Assembly (NCBI GenBank): GCA_963573305.1
Contig: OY754337.1
Coordinates: 77,575,094-77,639,093 of the forward strand
DNA length: 64,000 nt
Reading direction: 5' to 3'
Source: Pyrrhosoma nymphula
Taxonomy: Eukaryota > Arthropoda > Insecta > Odonata > Coenagrionidae
Of the stretch, positions 44,599 to 57,400 are shown one piece after another (position 1 is the first letter of the stretch; every line of letters begins with the position of its first letter). The translations under genes were made by a program, and so were the position numbers. Under the pieces are notes generated by a model. That model ran no database searches. It saw nothing but the letters and a program-made list of their open reading frames with translations, and was not told the origin of the DNA.

Positions 44599-45375
44599 TA
44601 AATGTTGATTCTTGAATTTGTTTTCCTTTAATAGTCTATTTGCCATTTTCTACAATTACCTTGAATTATCTGTGTAACTTAGTATTTTTTGAGATTCTTA
44701 CAATGTACAGCATCGTGCATTAGTTTAGGTGGCGTGGTTCCTATTAAGGGAGCTTTTTTTATGGTAACGGAGTAAGATAAATAGTAATGATATTGAGGTA
44801 TAATGAATGACATTTTACTTGCTGTTAACACTTTCCGCGAAAAATACCGAAAGACCAGGTAATGTCAATGGGGCAGTCATAAAAATTTGGAGCACACTTT
44901 ATTCGCATGTTCTGTTCAGAGACTACGTAGGTATATCTATTATCGATGCTTATGTGTGGGAAATTATACTTCGTCTTGTAAAACCTGTCTGATTCCGAAG
45001 ATGCAACGAAAGCCTTAGAATGCGAGTATTGCGACCAATAATAGGTACTGGAAAGACTGACATTCCTTAATGGTAATAAACTAACAGAAAATTACTTCCG
45101 CTTGATATTAAGATTAGAATAAGAATTCATCCACTTCCAAATTAACGTTAGATTTCCCAAGCAGACGGAGTTTTCTGGGCATCGTGACTACTAGCGCCAC
45201 GTAGTTCGCTATTTCGCCACGGCCTCAAGATTGAGCCAAACAAATCCCCCAAGTGTCACTGGGCTGCGGCGCGCGTCCTAAACAGTTGAAGTCACTTATC
45301 CCGAACAGCACCGCAAATATGAATGTATTCAAATGAATAGTGTCTTTGCTTAAATGTTATACATACTCAAGAGAA

Positions 45376-45432
45376 ATGTCGATTAATCTTGATATTAAGC
45401 TGAAGAAAGCCAACAAAGTTTACCATGATGGA
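45376..45432 (+). CDS. VPS26C: VPS26C exon 1
   Basis: ATG at 45376 gives MSINLDIKLKKANKVYHDG, aligned with the vertebrate N-terminus; donor GGA|GTAAGG. Confidence 0.9.
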
Positions 45433-48400
45433 GTAAGGGCGTTAAGTGATTATAAACTCATTCATATTTATATAGATGCCTGAGAAATATCACCCACCGG
45501 CTGTAATAATAATTTGAGTCTCAATTAATAGGAAAATATTAGTGGTGTCGTCGTTATTAGCTCTCCCGGTGATATCAAACATGATGGAATATCATTGACG
45601 ATGGAGGGAACCGTAAATCTGCAACTGAGTGGGAAAAATGTTGGAATATTCGATGCATTTTACAACTCCGCCAAGGTAAGATTTTCAGCTAAGGATTGTC
45701 TTACTTTGTTTTATAAGATGCATACAATTGAAATTAAAGCAAGCCGAGTTAACTAACTTGAACCAATTTACCATACCCGTGGTGAAATAGAAATGAATGC
45801 TAGTAACGAAAGAACTTTCCATGGAATAAGTTTGTTGTGGTATTTATTCATTATTCCAACTGATTTTCAGCCTATTCAACTTGTTCACTGTTCCATTGAA
45901 GTTGCTGCCCCAGGGAAAATTCCTTCGGGTAAAACAGAAATACCCTTTGAATTTCCCCTGAAACCCAGAGGTCAAAGGACGCTATATGAGACTTACCATG
46001 GTGTTTTTTGTGAATATTCAGTATCTCTTGAGGTGTGAAATGAAGAGAAGTTTTTTAGCCAAAGTAAATATCGTAAATATTTTGGTATGACAATGTTGGG
46101 AGGGTGCGGACCAGTGAAGCAATATTTAAGTTATTTTTTGCCAAAATTTCTAATTTGGAATCGGAAAACGGGGTTAAGGTTTCTGATGCTATATAAAATA
46201 TATATTTTTCACTTTATCTATTACTTTTATAGTGATATAATAATAATAATTTATTTTCCATGTAAGATCAAGTACAGTAAAAACTTACTATATATAACCA
46301 ATATATGGCACGTCAAAAGATAATCAGGTACAATATACTGCATGTTTAACAATCAAACTGTTATCAATTTCCATCACTTATTACAAGTAAAGCATTAAGC
46401 ATTTACAATTTTTTTAAATAAATTAAATCCGAGTCACATAAAAATTACATTAATGAAATAAATATGCACAAGAAATATACTATTTAACATTCAGAAGAGT
46501 CATCTCTCATGTACTCAGTCACTGAATAATATAATTTTATAAGTAAAAACTCTTTTAAGTTTTACCTTGAAAAATCTAGCACCTCGTAGATTTTTTAATT
46601 CTGCTGGCAATTTATTGTAAACTCTAGTTCCCATCTCCTGTGGTCCACATTTTAACCTTTTTGTTCTACTAGAGTAACAGTGAAGGTCATTTTTTTCTCC
46701 TAGTATTGTGATCATGTAGTTCCGAATTAGTGGAGAACTGAGTCAAGTTTTTTTTCACATGTAAAATGAGTTGAAATAGATATATGCAGGGGAGTGGAAG
46801 AACTTTTAGGGAACGGAAAATAGGCTTGGACGGAGATAGTAGGTGATGGAAGGTGATGATTCTGATTATTCGTTTTTGCAAGATAAATATTTCGTCAAGG
46901 AAATGAGATGCCCCCCTGAACAGTATGCTTTGTAACAACCTAGCATAGAATTCAGCACATGTAATATAATTTTAATAAGACATCAATGCCTGTAGTGTGT
47001 CTCAGTCATCTAAATAAATAGCAGCTAGAATGTAGTTTGCTTTTTAATTCCTCAACCTGCTTTTCCCATGTCATATTAGCAGTCAGGTGTACCCCAAGGA
47101 ATTTTACTGTAGAGGTTTGCACAATAGACTGATAACCTATTTTTACTAGACAGCTCTCTTTAACATCATTACAATAGGAAAATTTAGAAATTTGGGTTTT
47201 ACTTTCATTTATATGTAGTCCATTTTCTTGACACCATTTCCTAATATTCTCCGTGGCTCTGTTTGATTTTTTAATTTTTCATTCAAGAATTCTACCAGCT
47301 GATTGGTAGGTTCTTGGACAGTCCCCATTTTGTATCCCAACCTAATAGAAATTGTCTCGCTTTCCCTCCTAAGGATGGCCCGTTATTAGATCCCTCTTCA
47401 ATTCTTCATATCTTCTACCTCCTCTTATTTCGTCCAGAATTCCTATCCTCTTCCATGCTTCCCCAGTGTTCTCCCCTCTATCACTCTCTTCAGCATGCCC
47501 TCTCCTCTCAAAACCTCCTCCATCCATCTCTTCTGCCTTCTCCGAACCTCTGCCACAAGCTTCCTCTCCTCTCCGACCATATCCAACACCTACTCGTTCA
47601 TCATTCTCGCCATCCAGCTAACCTTCTCCATCCTTCTCCAAACCCACATCTCAAACGCCTCAAGTCTACGCACATCCTCCATTCGCAATGACCAAGTTTC
47701 CGACCCATATAGCGCCACGCTCCATATTAAAGTTTTCACCAGCCTCTTCTTTACGTCTCTTCTCAGACCTCCCCTCATCAATTCCCTTCTCTTCAAAAAT
47801 GCTTCTTTAGCAAGCGCAATTCTGCATCTGATGTCCTTACCACTAAACCCATTCGCCTCCAAAATACTATTCAGATACGTAAACTGCTTGACCTGCTCTA
47901 TCTTTTGCCCTCCCACCCTTATATTCAGACCCGCCTTCGTACTTCTAGAAAATCTCATTACTTTCGTTTTCTTGTGATTGATCTTCATCCCATACTTTTT
48001 GCACTGCACCTCTATGCATTCACCATTGACTGTAACCCCTTGGCCGACTGACTAACCAATGCTTGATCATCTGCAAATCTCACTGATTTTATCAGCTCCC
48101 CTCCTACCTTTATTCCTACCTCCTCCTCCTCCCATGCCTCCCATACCATTTCTTCTGAATACACGTTAAAAAGCAACGGCAATAGTGGGCACCCTTGCCG
48201 CACTCCCCGTCCTATCGTGGCCCATCCCGATTCTCCATTGGCTACCCTAACCTGCGCAGTCTGATTCATATACAAATTTTGAATCAGACGCCTGTCCCTC
48301 CAATCGACCCCTAATTTCTTCAACACTCCCATTAATTTTGTCCATTCCACCCGATCAAACGCCTTCTCGAAATCTACGAAGCATGCAAAAACATCCTGCC

Positions 48401-51400
48401 CATACTCTAGGTTTCTTTCTACTAGCGTCCTCATCACCGCTATAACGTCTCGCGTTCCCGTCCCTCTCCTAAACACGAACTGGTCGTCACCCAGGTATTC
48501 ATTTGCCTTCTTCTCTAGCCTTCTGTTTATAATCCTCAGAACTACTTTGGCCGCGTGGGATATTAAGCTTATTGTCCTATAGTCTTCGCTCGTTTTTGCC
48601 TTGCTCTTCTTCGGTATAGGAATTAGTACAGTCTTCGCGAAGTCTTCCGGCCACACTCCATCCTCATAAATCCTACGAATAAGCGCAAAAAGTTTTCCTC
48701 TTCCGTTCTTCCCCATGCTCTTTAAAATCTCTGCAGGTATGCCACCTATTCCAACCGCCTTATTCCTTTTCATGTCTCGTAGAGCTCTTTCGATTTCGCT
48801 ATCTAGGATACTTGGTCCGATGACATCTCTGTCGATATCGTCTTCCCTTTCTATATCTAACCTATTGGGCCTTATTTCTTTACCATACAGCTCTTCAACA
48901 TACTCCTTCCTCCTCTCCTGGATCTCATTTGGTTCTACGATCACCTTTCCCGTCTTGTCTGTTATCGTTGTAATTCCCCTTCCCTTATTACCACCCGTCA
49001 GTTCCTTTACTTTCCGATATAATGCATCTGCTCTTCCCTCTTTTTGGTATTTCTCTAACGCGTTGATCTGTTCTCTCCACCACGCCTCTCTTGCTTTCTT
49101 TATTTCTCTTCTAAGCCTGTTATTAAATTATCGGTATTTTCTCTTACCTAATTCTGAGTTTACGCTCTTTCATTTCCTTCTCTCCTCCATCTCCCTGATC
49201 ATCTCCTTCGTGATCTACGGTTTTCTAATTTTAGTTGAACTGACTGGGCCTACTGTTTCTTTCGCCGCTTCTACAATTCCGTTTTTCAAACTTCCCCATT
49301 CATCTTCCACTGATATAACTCCATGATCCTCACCCATTATCTCATCCACCTTCTCTCGATACTTCTTCATTGCCCCAGTTAATGCCTCCGTATTCCACTT
49401 TTGTACACTCCTTCCCATTCTTATCTTTTTCAGTTTTACCCGACATTTCATGACTAATAAGTTGTGGTCTGTGTCTGCATCAGCTCCTGGATAAGTATGC
49501 GAGTTTTTAACACTTCCTGTATCTGTGACGTACCATTATATAATCTATCTGGAACCTATCTGTGTCTCCCGGCTTCTTCCAAGTGTACCTATGTCTGGGA
49601 TGATGTCTGAACCATGTATTCGTAATTACTAGGTTATTTCTGCGGCAAAACTCCACAGCTTTCTCGCCCCGGTCGTTTCTCCTTCCTAGCCCGTAATCGC
49701 CCACCTCCCGCCCATCTCTTCCTTCACCCACCACCGCGTTCCAATCCCCCATTACTACCAGGTGCTTACTTCCTGGTATCCTACCAATTATTTCCTCTAG
49801 CTGATCGTACACCCCATCTACCTCCTCTTTATGATTAGAGGTAGGCATATAAACCTGTATTATAACTAAATTCGTTGGTTCTGCTTTTAGTTCCACGACT
49901 ATTATCCTATCACTCACCTGTTCTGCATACACTACTTTTCTACCGAGTTTCCTATTCATTACGAATGCAACCCCACGCTGACTTTCATTCCCTCCACTAT
50001 AAATTACTCTATAGTCGCCGCTCCAGTAATCCCCGTCATCCTTCCATCTTACTTCACCCAGACCCATGATGTCTACACCCACCCTCTCCATTTCTTGCTT
50101 TATATTCTCTAGCTTCCCTGCCCTCAGCATAGTCCTAACATTCCACGTGCCTATTCTGATAGTTTCGTTCCTCTTCTTTATCGTCTTTTCCTCTGCTGCT
50201 GCTACGTCTGAGCAAGGATTTCGTGTGATGACGACCGCAGGGGCCTTGCTCCCACCGCTGCCGGGCACGACACCCGGCCCTCTTGGCCGAGTCCCGTAGT
50301 TGCCAGGATTCATTATCAATTGAGAACTGTCCATAATTTCAAGGTTTTTGTTTTAATTGAGATAGTCTTCCATGGCCTTACTCAATAGTGTTTTTTACGT
50401 GACACCATCACTTCAGAGGCCGCCCCACTGGGGTCAGACGCCTTTTGCAGCCGCCTCACTGAGGTACAGACGCTGCGCGGACTACCATTCGTCTGTCTCC
50501 TAACCTTCGACCAATCTGGCATGGGTGACCCTACCAGGAGCAATGCTCCCGCCAGTGCAGCTCTAGGGGTCATCGGAGCACGCAAGCCCCTCAACCACGA
50601 CAAGATTGTAGTCCAAGAGAAGAGGATTTTTTAATAAGGTTGGGATATGAGGAGTCGGATAGAATGACATTTGTGTCATCTGCATAAAGGATTGGGGTTA
50701 GGCCATTTATGTTACTGACGGCCTGAGGAAGGTCATTTATGTAGAGCAGGAAGAGAAGTCCTAATATGGATCCTTGTGGCACACCCAAGACAATTGTTTT
50801 GAGGAGAGGAGGGATATTTCACTCCGTTGACCGTGAGCTACAACCTGTAAGCAATCTCTGAGGAATCAGCCAATCCATTTGTTGGGTTCCCCTCAGATAC
50901 CCAGCCTTTCAAGTTTCTTCTGGAGTATATGGTGATTTACTCAATCAAACGCTTTGGATAAATCAAAAAATAACTCTATAGTCTCACTTTTATGGTCTAG
51001 GGACTTCAAAGCGGAGATATACCTCTGGTCACTGGTGATTATCCATTGTTATGTATTTTAGGGCTTTCCTCTGCTATATTTTTGGTCTTTTACTGAAAGA
51101 TTTAATAATACTAGGATATTATCTTCTGGAATCAATCATTTTGGGCGTCAGTCATCATATTCGTGCTATTATCAGTGGAAAAAAATGCTGTAGGTGTGGC
51201 ATTCTCTGATAAACTCGGAAAGCCACTTATAGTTGTCACATTGAAATCAATTGTCTTTAAAAGACTTACTGAATACGTTAATGGATGAACCACTTATAGA
51301 TTTTCTCTTTCTACTCTTACTTTATTCTCTGTATGGTATTGATCGCATTCTTACACAGTTCTTCACAATGGCCACAAACAAAACAGGTCTCAATTTCCTT

Positions 51401-54400
51401 CTGACAACACCAGATTTAAATGCTACAACTCCTCCCTTCTTTCAAACAAAGCATGCATTATTGCAAAGTACAAAATAAAACCAAATCAAAGCAGTCAAAG
51501 ACAATACAGGATCACATAATAAATAATGACTGTTACCCAAAAGCATTGCATCAATAATTCTGATGGGGTTAACAAAAAAATCAACTTACATCACATACTC
51601 AGGGTTGCCACCTGTCCTCTTTTAGAGAGGACACCCTCATTTTCAGCACTTGTCCTTTCTGCTCTGTTGTCCTAAAAAAGGACAAAGACAGTCCTCTTTT
51701 TACCACTTCAAAAGAGAACATAAAAGAAATTAGCTAAAAATGGATAATTTTTAAAAAATTCCTGCAGACGTCGCAAATGTACCAGCTACCCCATCAGTAC
51801 AAAATAAAACTGTTTCCCCCCTCGCTCAGAATATATTATAGATCATGGTCATGCACCCTGTTAATTTATTTATTTATTTATTTACGGGTATAAATAACCC
51901 ATTTAAAAAAAAACTTACATTACATAATACAAATGTGACCGTAGAAAATACTTATTAGGGACCCTCCTTTTTAAAATTTTCAAGGAGGAAACTTTGTTTC
52001 ACCTGACATCACCTGACAGAAATGTTTAAGGACAGGTCAGAATTTACTGTGAAAACATCACGTACAAACCAAAATTTATTTTACGCTATCCCGTTCCCCG
52101 GACTAATAATTATCTACAGTCATTCTTAATAACTGTCTAAGTTTTGGAATTCTGTGCCCGAGAACTTAAAACTCAAGAGTTCCATTGATTCATTTTAAAA
52201 CGCCTTATACATGACTCTAACATTTAAGTTGTGTGTAAGTTGCATTTAAGTGACCAAAGTACAAATACACTTTATAAAACCAGTTTATTTCTTTACATTC
52301 TCTTTTATTATGTTTTTATACACTATTTGTCATTCATAAATACATTTTTCTTATTCAAAAACAAGAACAACTGGGTGGCATTTTGGGGGCTGGAATGGAT
52401 TAATGGCATTTCAATTACTTTCAATGGGGAAAATTGCTTTGAGATACCAGCAAGATTACGGAACGAATTAAACTCTTATCTCGAGGTATCACTGTAGATA
52501 TAAAGTTACACATAGATGAATACAAATAAATTTATACCAATATGTGGATACAAAATACATGGATACAAAAGATTGAGACACAAAATTAATGGCTATGGGA
52601 ATAGATAAAGTCACAGATATACATTTGATAGGCTGTCACTTGGTAATTATATTAACAAAATTAAAATCATTTTGCATTGATGCATAGGTTGTTTTCCTGT
52701 AGATATTTCTCAACAGAAGGGCCAAAAACCAGGTTTACCCACTCCACAAAGAACTGCCTAGTGATCCATGCCTTCGGGTTTGTCCTCCACATAACTTGCA
52801 GTTTTTCTTTTAAAATCTTATGTCACTTAAAGGCTCTTGGGTTTTCCGAATGGTATACGAGCAGAGGCTTGATCTTGCAGTCGCCACTCGCATTGGCGCA
52901 CAGTGCGAGAGTTAGTCTATCCTTCATGGGTTTGTGGCCTGGCATCATCTTCTCCTCTGCCGTTATGTAAGTCGTATTCGGCATCTTCTTCCAGAAAAGT
53001 CCTGTCTCGTCACAGTTGAAGACTTGCTGGGGGATGTATCCTTTGTCTTCTATCAGTTGGGAAAAAGTTTTGAGATAATCCTCAGTTGCCTTCACATCCA
53101 AACTTGCTGCCTCACCATGCCTGACAACGGATTGAATGCCGGTCCTTTTCCTAAAGTTTTCAAACCAACATCGGCTGGCTTTAAACGAGTCTTCCGATGC
53201 CTCGTCCGTGAAAGTGCGCGGGGTCTGATTTAGCAAATCACCGTAAATCGCTCGTGCCTTCTCACATATGATGCCCTGTGTTAAGGTATCGCCTTTAAGC
53301 TGCTTCTCCATCACCCAAACCATCAGCAGTTTCTCCATCTTTTCATGGAGAGAGTTCCGGAGCTTTGAAATTATTGTAACGCCCGTAGCTGGCGTTATAC
53401 CCTTTATCGATTCCTTCTGTTTAAGCACAGTACATATCGTGGTATAATGCGAGACGCACGAGGCGCAGTAAACTGGTGGGTCGTGTGCAGCCGGCCGTTC
53501 CTCGTATCTCAAATTTTGCTCGTATTTCCAAACAAAACTTTGCTCGCTCGACAGCTTGTATCTCAAATATCTCGTATGTTAGGACACTCGTATCTCGAGG
53601 TACCACTGTATATCCTTATTATTTTGTATTTATTTATTTGTATTCTTAAGCAGTCATATTGGTATCAATTTATATGAAACTTTATATCTTATATTTGTAT
53701 CCTTATTATTTTGAATCTAAATATCTGTATTCTTAAGGAATCATATTGTACTCCACCAATTGCTGAGCCAAATTCAGTTTGCTGTAGCATTTGCTCCAAG
53801 GGTGATGCCTAGAGAATAATAAACATATACAGTAGAATCCCTATATAGCAAGAGCTCTCGGGTTCTGAAAAATCACTCGCTAATTGGAACTCTCATTTAT
53901 ACCAAAAATTATTAATAATCATGCCACAGCCAATTCCTACAACTGTAACGCTAATTTAGCCATTATTGTGGGAATTTTTGGTGAGTGGCGAAAACATTCT
54001 ATTGAGATAGTTATTAAAAATCATATTTTCGAACACTTCATTTATTTATGATCGTATTCACTTTCGATGGCATCAAATTCCACGTTAGATGTCATACACT
54101 GGAATATTAAATGTCGAATTTTGACACTTCAGGACACATGTACTGTACTGCGCATTGCTGTATTGTTATTTCCCTGATGTTTTGAGTGTGCCAAATATGT
54201 CGCGGCTGCAAGTAATAGTAATGCAACAGACTATAAACGGCAAGAAATTCGGAAACGAGAAAAAATTTCATGCCTCCTACCTCTCTAAAAAGTGTATAAA
54301 AATATATATTTGGTTCAGAGAAAGTTCTATTAATTGAAATTTGCAAAAATTCTAAGATAACTTAAAGACCAAGATATAACCTATGGGGATTTTGTTCCAT

Positions 54401-57400
54401 GCAAGCACTGGGTTGCTCCAGTTAAATAGTGGAAGTAATGAGAGAACTTCATCTGAAAGATTGCCTCAGAAAACAGCTGACTTCGGCTTTTCGGAATCAT
54501 AGAGCCCATATCACCAGCATTTACGATTAGCCCTTAACAGTGTACTGTCGTTTGTGTTATTATTACAATAATTATGCGTGGAATACTCTCTTGAATTCAT
54601 GGAAACATAATTGTTACAAGCAAGTCCACGTGTGGCAGTTGTAAGCGAACACAACGCAGACTTTCAAGGATCGACTGCGTTTAGATAAGATGTGAAACTT
54701 TTCACCACTACCCTAGTAGCAGAGGAAGTTGTGACAACGTTACAATGGGAAAAGGTACAAGTGCACACAACGTTGGTGTTGGTTGTTGTAACGTTGCATG
54801 CACGTTGCCTCAACATCCAAATTTCCCGAAAAACCACGTTGCTGCAACATTATCAGTGCAACATCGATGCAACGTTATCAGTGAAACATTTTGAAGGCAG
54901 CGTTAAAATATTTCCCTAGCTTTAGCCATCAATGAAATTATTCCATAATTAACATTAATTTTGATAATTTGTCAACAGACAGTTCTTTCTTAGTTACTAA
55001 GGTAAAACTTTCTCCCTTAAAACTCCCTTGCCCTCTCCACTGGCTCTTCCCTGCCCTCTCAAAATAAAAAAGGGAATCCACGTCTTTAATACTATGCATG
55101 TAATTATTGCGCGATGAAATAAGAATGTACATTGTATTATTCTACCTATTATCTACCTGACTACTTTGTACCTATCTAATTATGGTAAGTCCTACGGCTC
55201 TAAGCGCACATCCTTGCCCCTGAAATTATACATCTCGCGTCTTGAAAGTCGTATATATATGGCCACTCCTGTGGATTAATGTGACTTCGAGAACTAATTT
55301 TTAAATTGCAATTACATGATTATAGTTAGAGGAAATACCATCCAATCACGATGACAGTTAACAGGCATTAATTAATTGCCACCTATATTGCCACGTAGTA
55401 TGAATGTAAATGCAATATTACTGAGAATAAACAAGAATTTATCCAATTCCCACATGTTTGTTCACATTCACGTTCACAAGCAGACAACTAACTAGTAGAA
55501 TACATTATTCAAAATGAAATATATATATATATTTATACGTGAAGACAATGTTCACGTGCGCGAATTCAAAGTGCCGAAGATTGCCAACCCCTGTGGTATT
55601 ATTACAGATAAAGTATAATTTAAATCATATCTGACGTCAACGTTGCATGCACGTTGATTCAACTTCGACTGATAACGTTGTGCTTGGATGTTGATGCAAT
55701 GTTGTGGCAACGTGAAGGTTGTCATGTAACCTTGTGCACGTTGATGCAACGTTGTGACAACGTCCTCTGCTACTAGGGTAGCGAATACGGTATCGGCTCC
55801 CGCAAAACACATATTTTTCAAGCGATAGTGCACGTTGCGGCCACTAGGTGGCAGTGCACATCAACATTTTTATGATTCACTATTTTGTAGGTATTCCATG
55901 GTACATAAACGTGATTTGCTGTGACTTTTGAGCGCGAGGCAGAAAGTTCCGAAATGAATTCATCATGATACACATAATATCTTCTGGCATACTTACATCC
56001 AGAGGGAACTTGATGATAGTGAATACCGTGATGAATACCATGAATACTGACTACACTCCCTGCTGCGAGATAGACGTATTATTTATAGTACATACCTTTC
56101 CTGCATATCGAAATCCTTGACCTGTTTTCAATATTTATAATCTTTGAAACAATTACTAAGGACAACGCATTACGTAGACAGTTTAAAATATAGGGAATCT
56201 GAATTCATAACAATTTACGTATTAAACACCAGAACATTCAAACTAGTCAATACCGAGTCTCTCATTTAGATACTCCGCTTCTGCCTTCATCAATGGGCCA
56301 ATTATCGGAATTCAGGCTGCTCTCTGCTGGCAAAACCATGAAAAAAGGGCAGATTCTAACTGCGTATGTTCTCCTGGCTGCAAATGTTTCTGGCTGCTAG
56401 GACGTCCTTCTTGAAGCACTACTGTTTGTAATGTTTTCTCATTCTTCAGAATCGTGAATAAGGTCGAGGAAGATATGCCAAATTGCCTCCCTATCTCGCT
56501 TTTGCACCCATCGCCACTTTCGCATTCATTGATAATTCTTAATTTAGTTTTCAGATCCTACAACTTTCGTTTCCCAGCCATGATGTTGTGTCAGTCGGGC
56601 TGAAATTGACAAAAAAGCGGGAGGATGACAAAAGAACAATGAAATGCACGGACTTACGAGGAATTTATTAGTGTGAATGTGGACATGCCGTGAATGTTCG
56701 AAATGTGCATTTGAACGTCAAATTGTGCGGAAAAAATACTGCTAGACTTATAATTTCAATGACAGAGGACATGAGCACAAGTTTGTGCACGTTTGCCAAA
56801 ATTGAAGCAGACATTGCCACTCGTAATAGTAAACGACCCCAGGGGAGGCTGGTTGTTGTTCTTGCTAATGTCGATTTATTTTACAAGTAAATCATAGGGT
56901 TTTAAATCGTTCTTTGGCAATCCCTCGCAAATTCGAGCTTCTCTTTATATACCCTACACATTATGTGGGGCTTCTACTGTATTCTATTCTATTTCTTCAC
57001 GGTTTGATGGAGATCTGAACCTCTGGACCACTGACTGGTTCGTCTCTGTTGGATGAATCCCCTTTGCGACAGGACATGAAGAAATTCTCAAGGAACATCA
57101 ATTCCATCGCTGCAATTTTTTAAATTTAACTTGCCAGCAGTTGAATGAATTTTTTATGATATTCTTTGATGTTCCTGCATATGCTGCTCACTTTATTTTT
57201 GGAGTGTTGAATGTTATTGATAGATGAGCATGCATCTAATTTTTTTTTAATTCTTCTCTTAAGGAAAATTCAGGAGAGAAAGCAATACCTCATCCAGTGT
57301 CCTTCGCCATGAGCCCTGAGTCATTACAAAATGTTCGTGATCGTGAAAAGGCTCGTGTTCCCAGATTCTGTATCACTGGTAAAGTGGATTCAACTGTGTG

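Larger units (their letters stand above)
46237..51090 (-). mobile_element. Truncated jockey/CR1-like LINE split by an RTE LINE
   Basis: Minus-strand reverse transcriptase pieces lie at 50591-51060 (LERLG, VPQGSILG, LFLLYINDLP, YADDTNVIL) and 46515-47264 (ENGLHINESKTQ, VKFLGVHL, then a C-terminus with LPLPCIYLFQLILHV, HNTRRK and NKLPAELKNL). The 3' end is an (ATT)n-like tail at about 46237-46255. Several stops. It is interrupted at 47275-50624 by the RTE-type element; TSD GATTTTTTAA at both junctions. Confidence 0.75.
53830..56979 (-). mobile_element. Tigger/pogo element with CAGTAGAA termini, carrying a MITE
   Basis: CAGTAGAATCCC at 53830 and CAGTAGAAGCCCCACATAAT read inward from 56979 are terminal inverted repeats, each beside TA. 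The 3.15 kb include a nested 1.07-kb MITE and a decayed transposase N-terminus. Confidence 0.7.

Noticed and set aside
47495..47977. Long plus-strand reading frames at 47314-47977 and 48715-49326
   Set aside because: They are antisense shadows of the RTE reverse transcriptase and endonuclease-linker coding strand.
52031..52048. Possible VPS26C micro-exon (acceptor GTTTAAG then a D-R-S-E-F-T reading)
   Set aside because: The match to the expected segment is only a few residues, the acceptor lacks a polypyrimidine tract, and such a hit is likely by chance in 11 kb.
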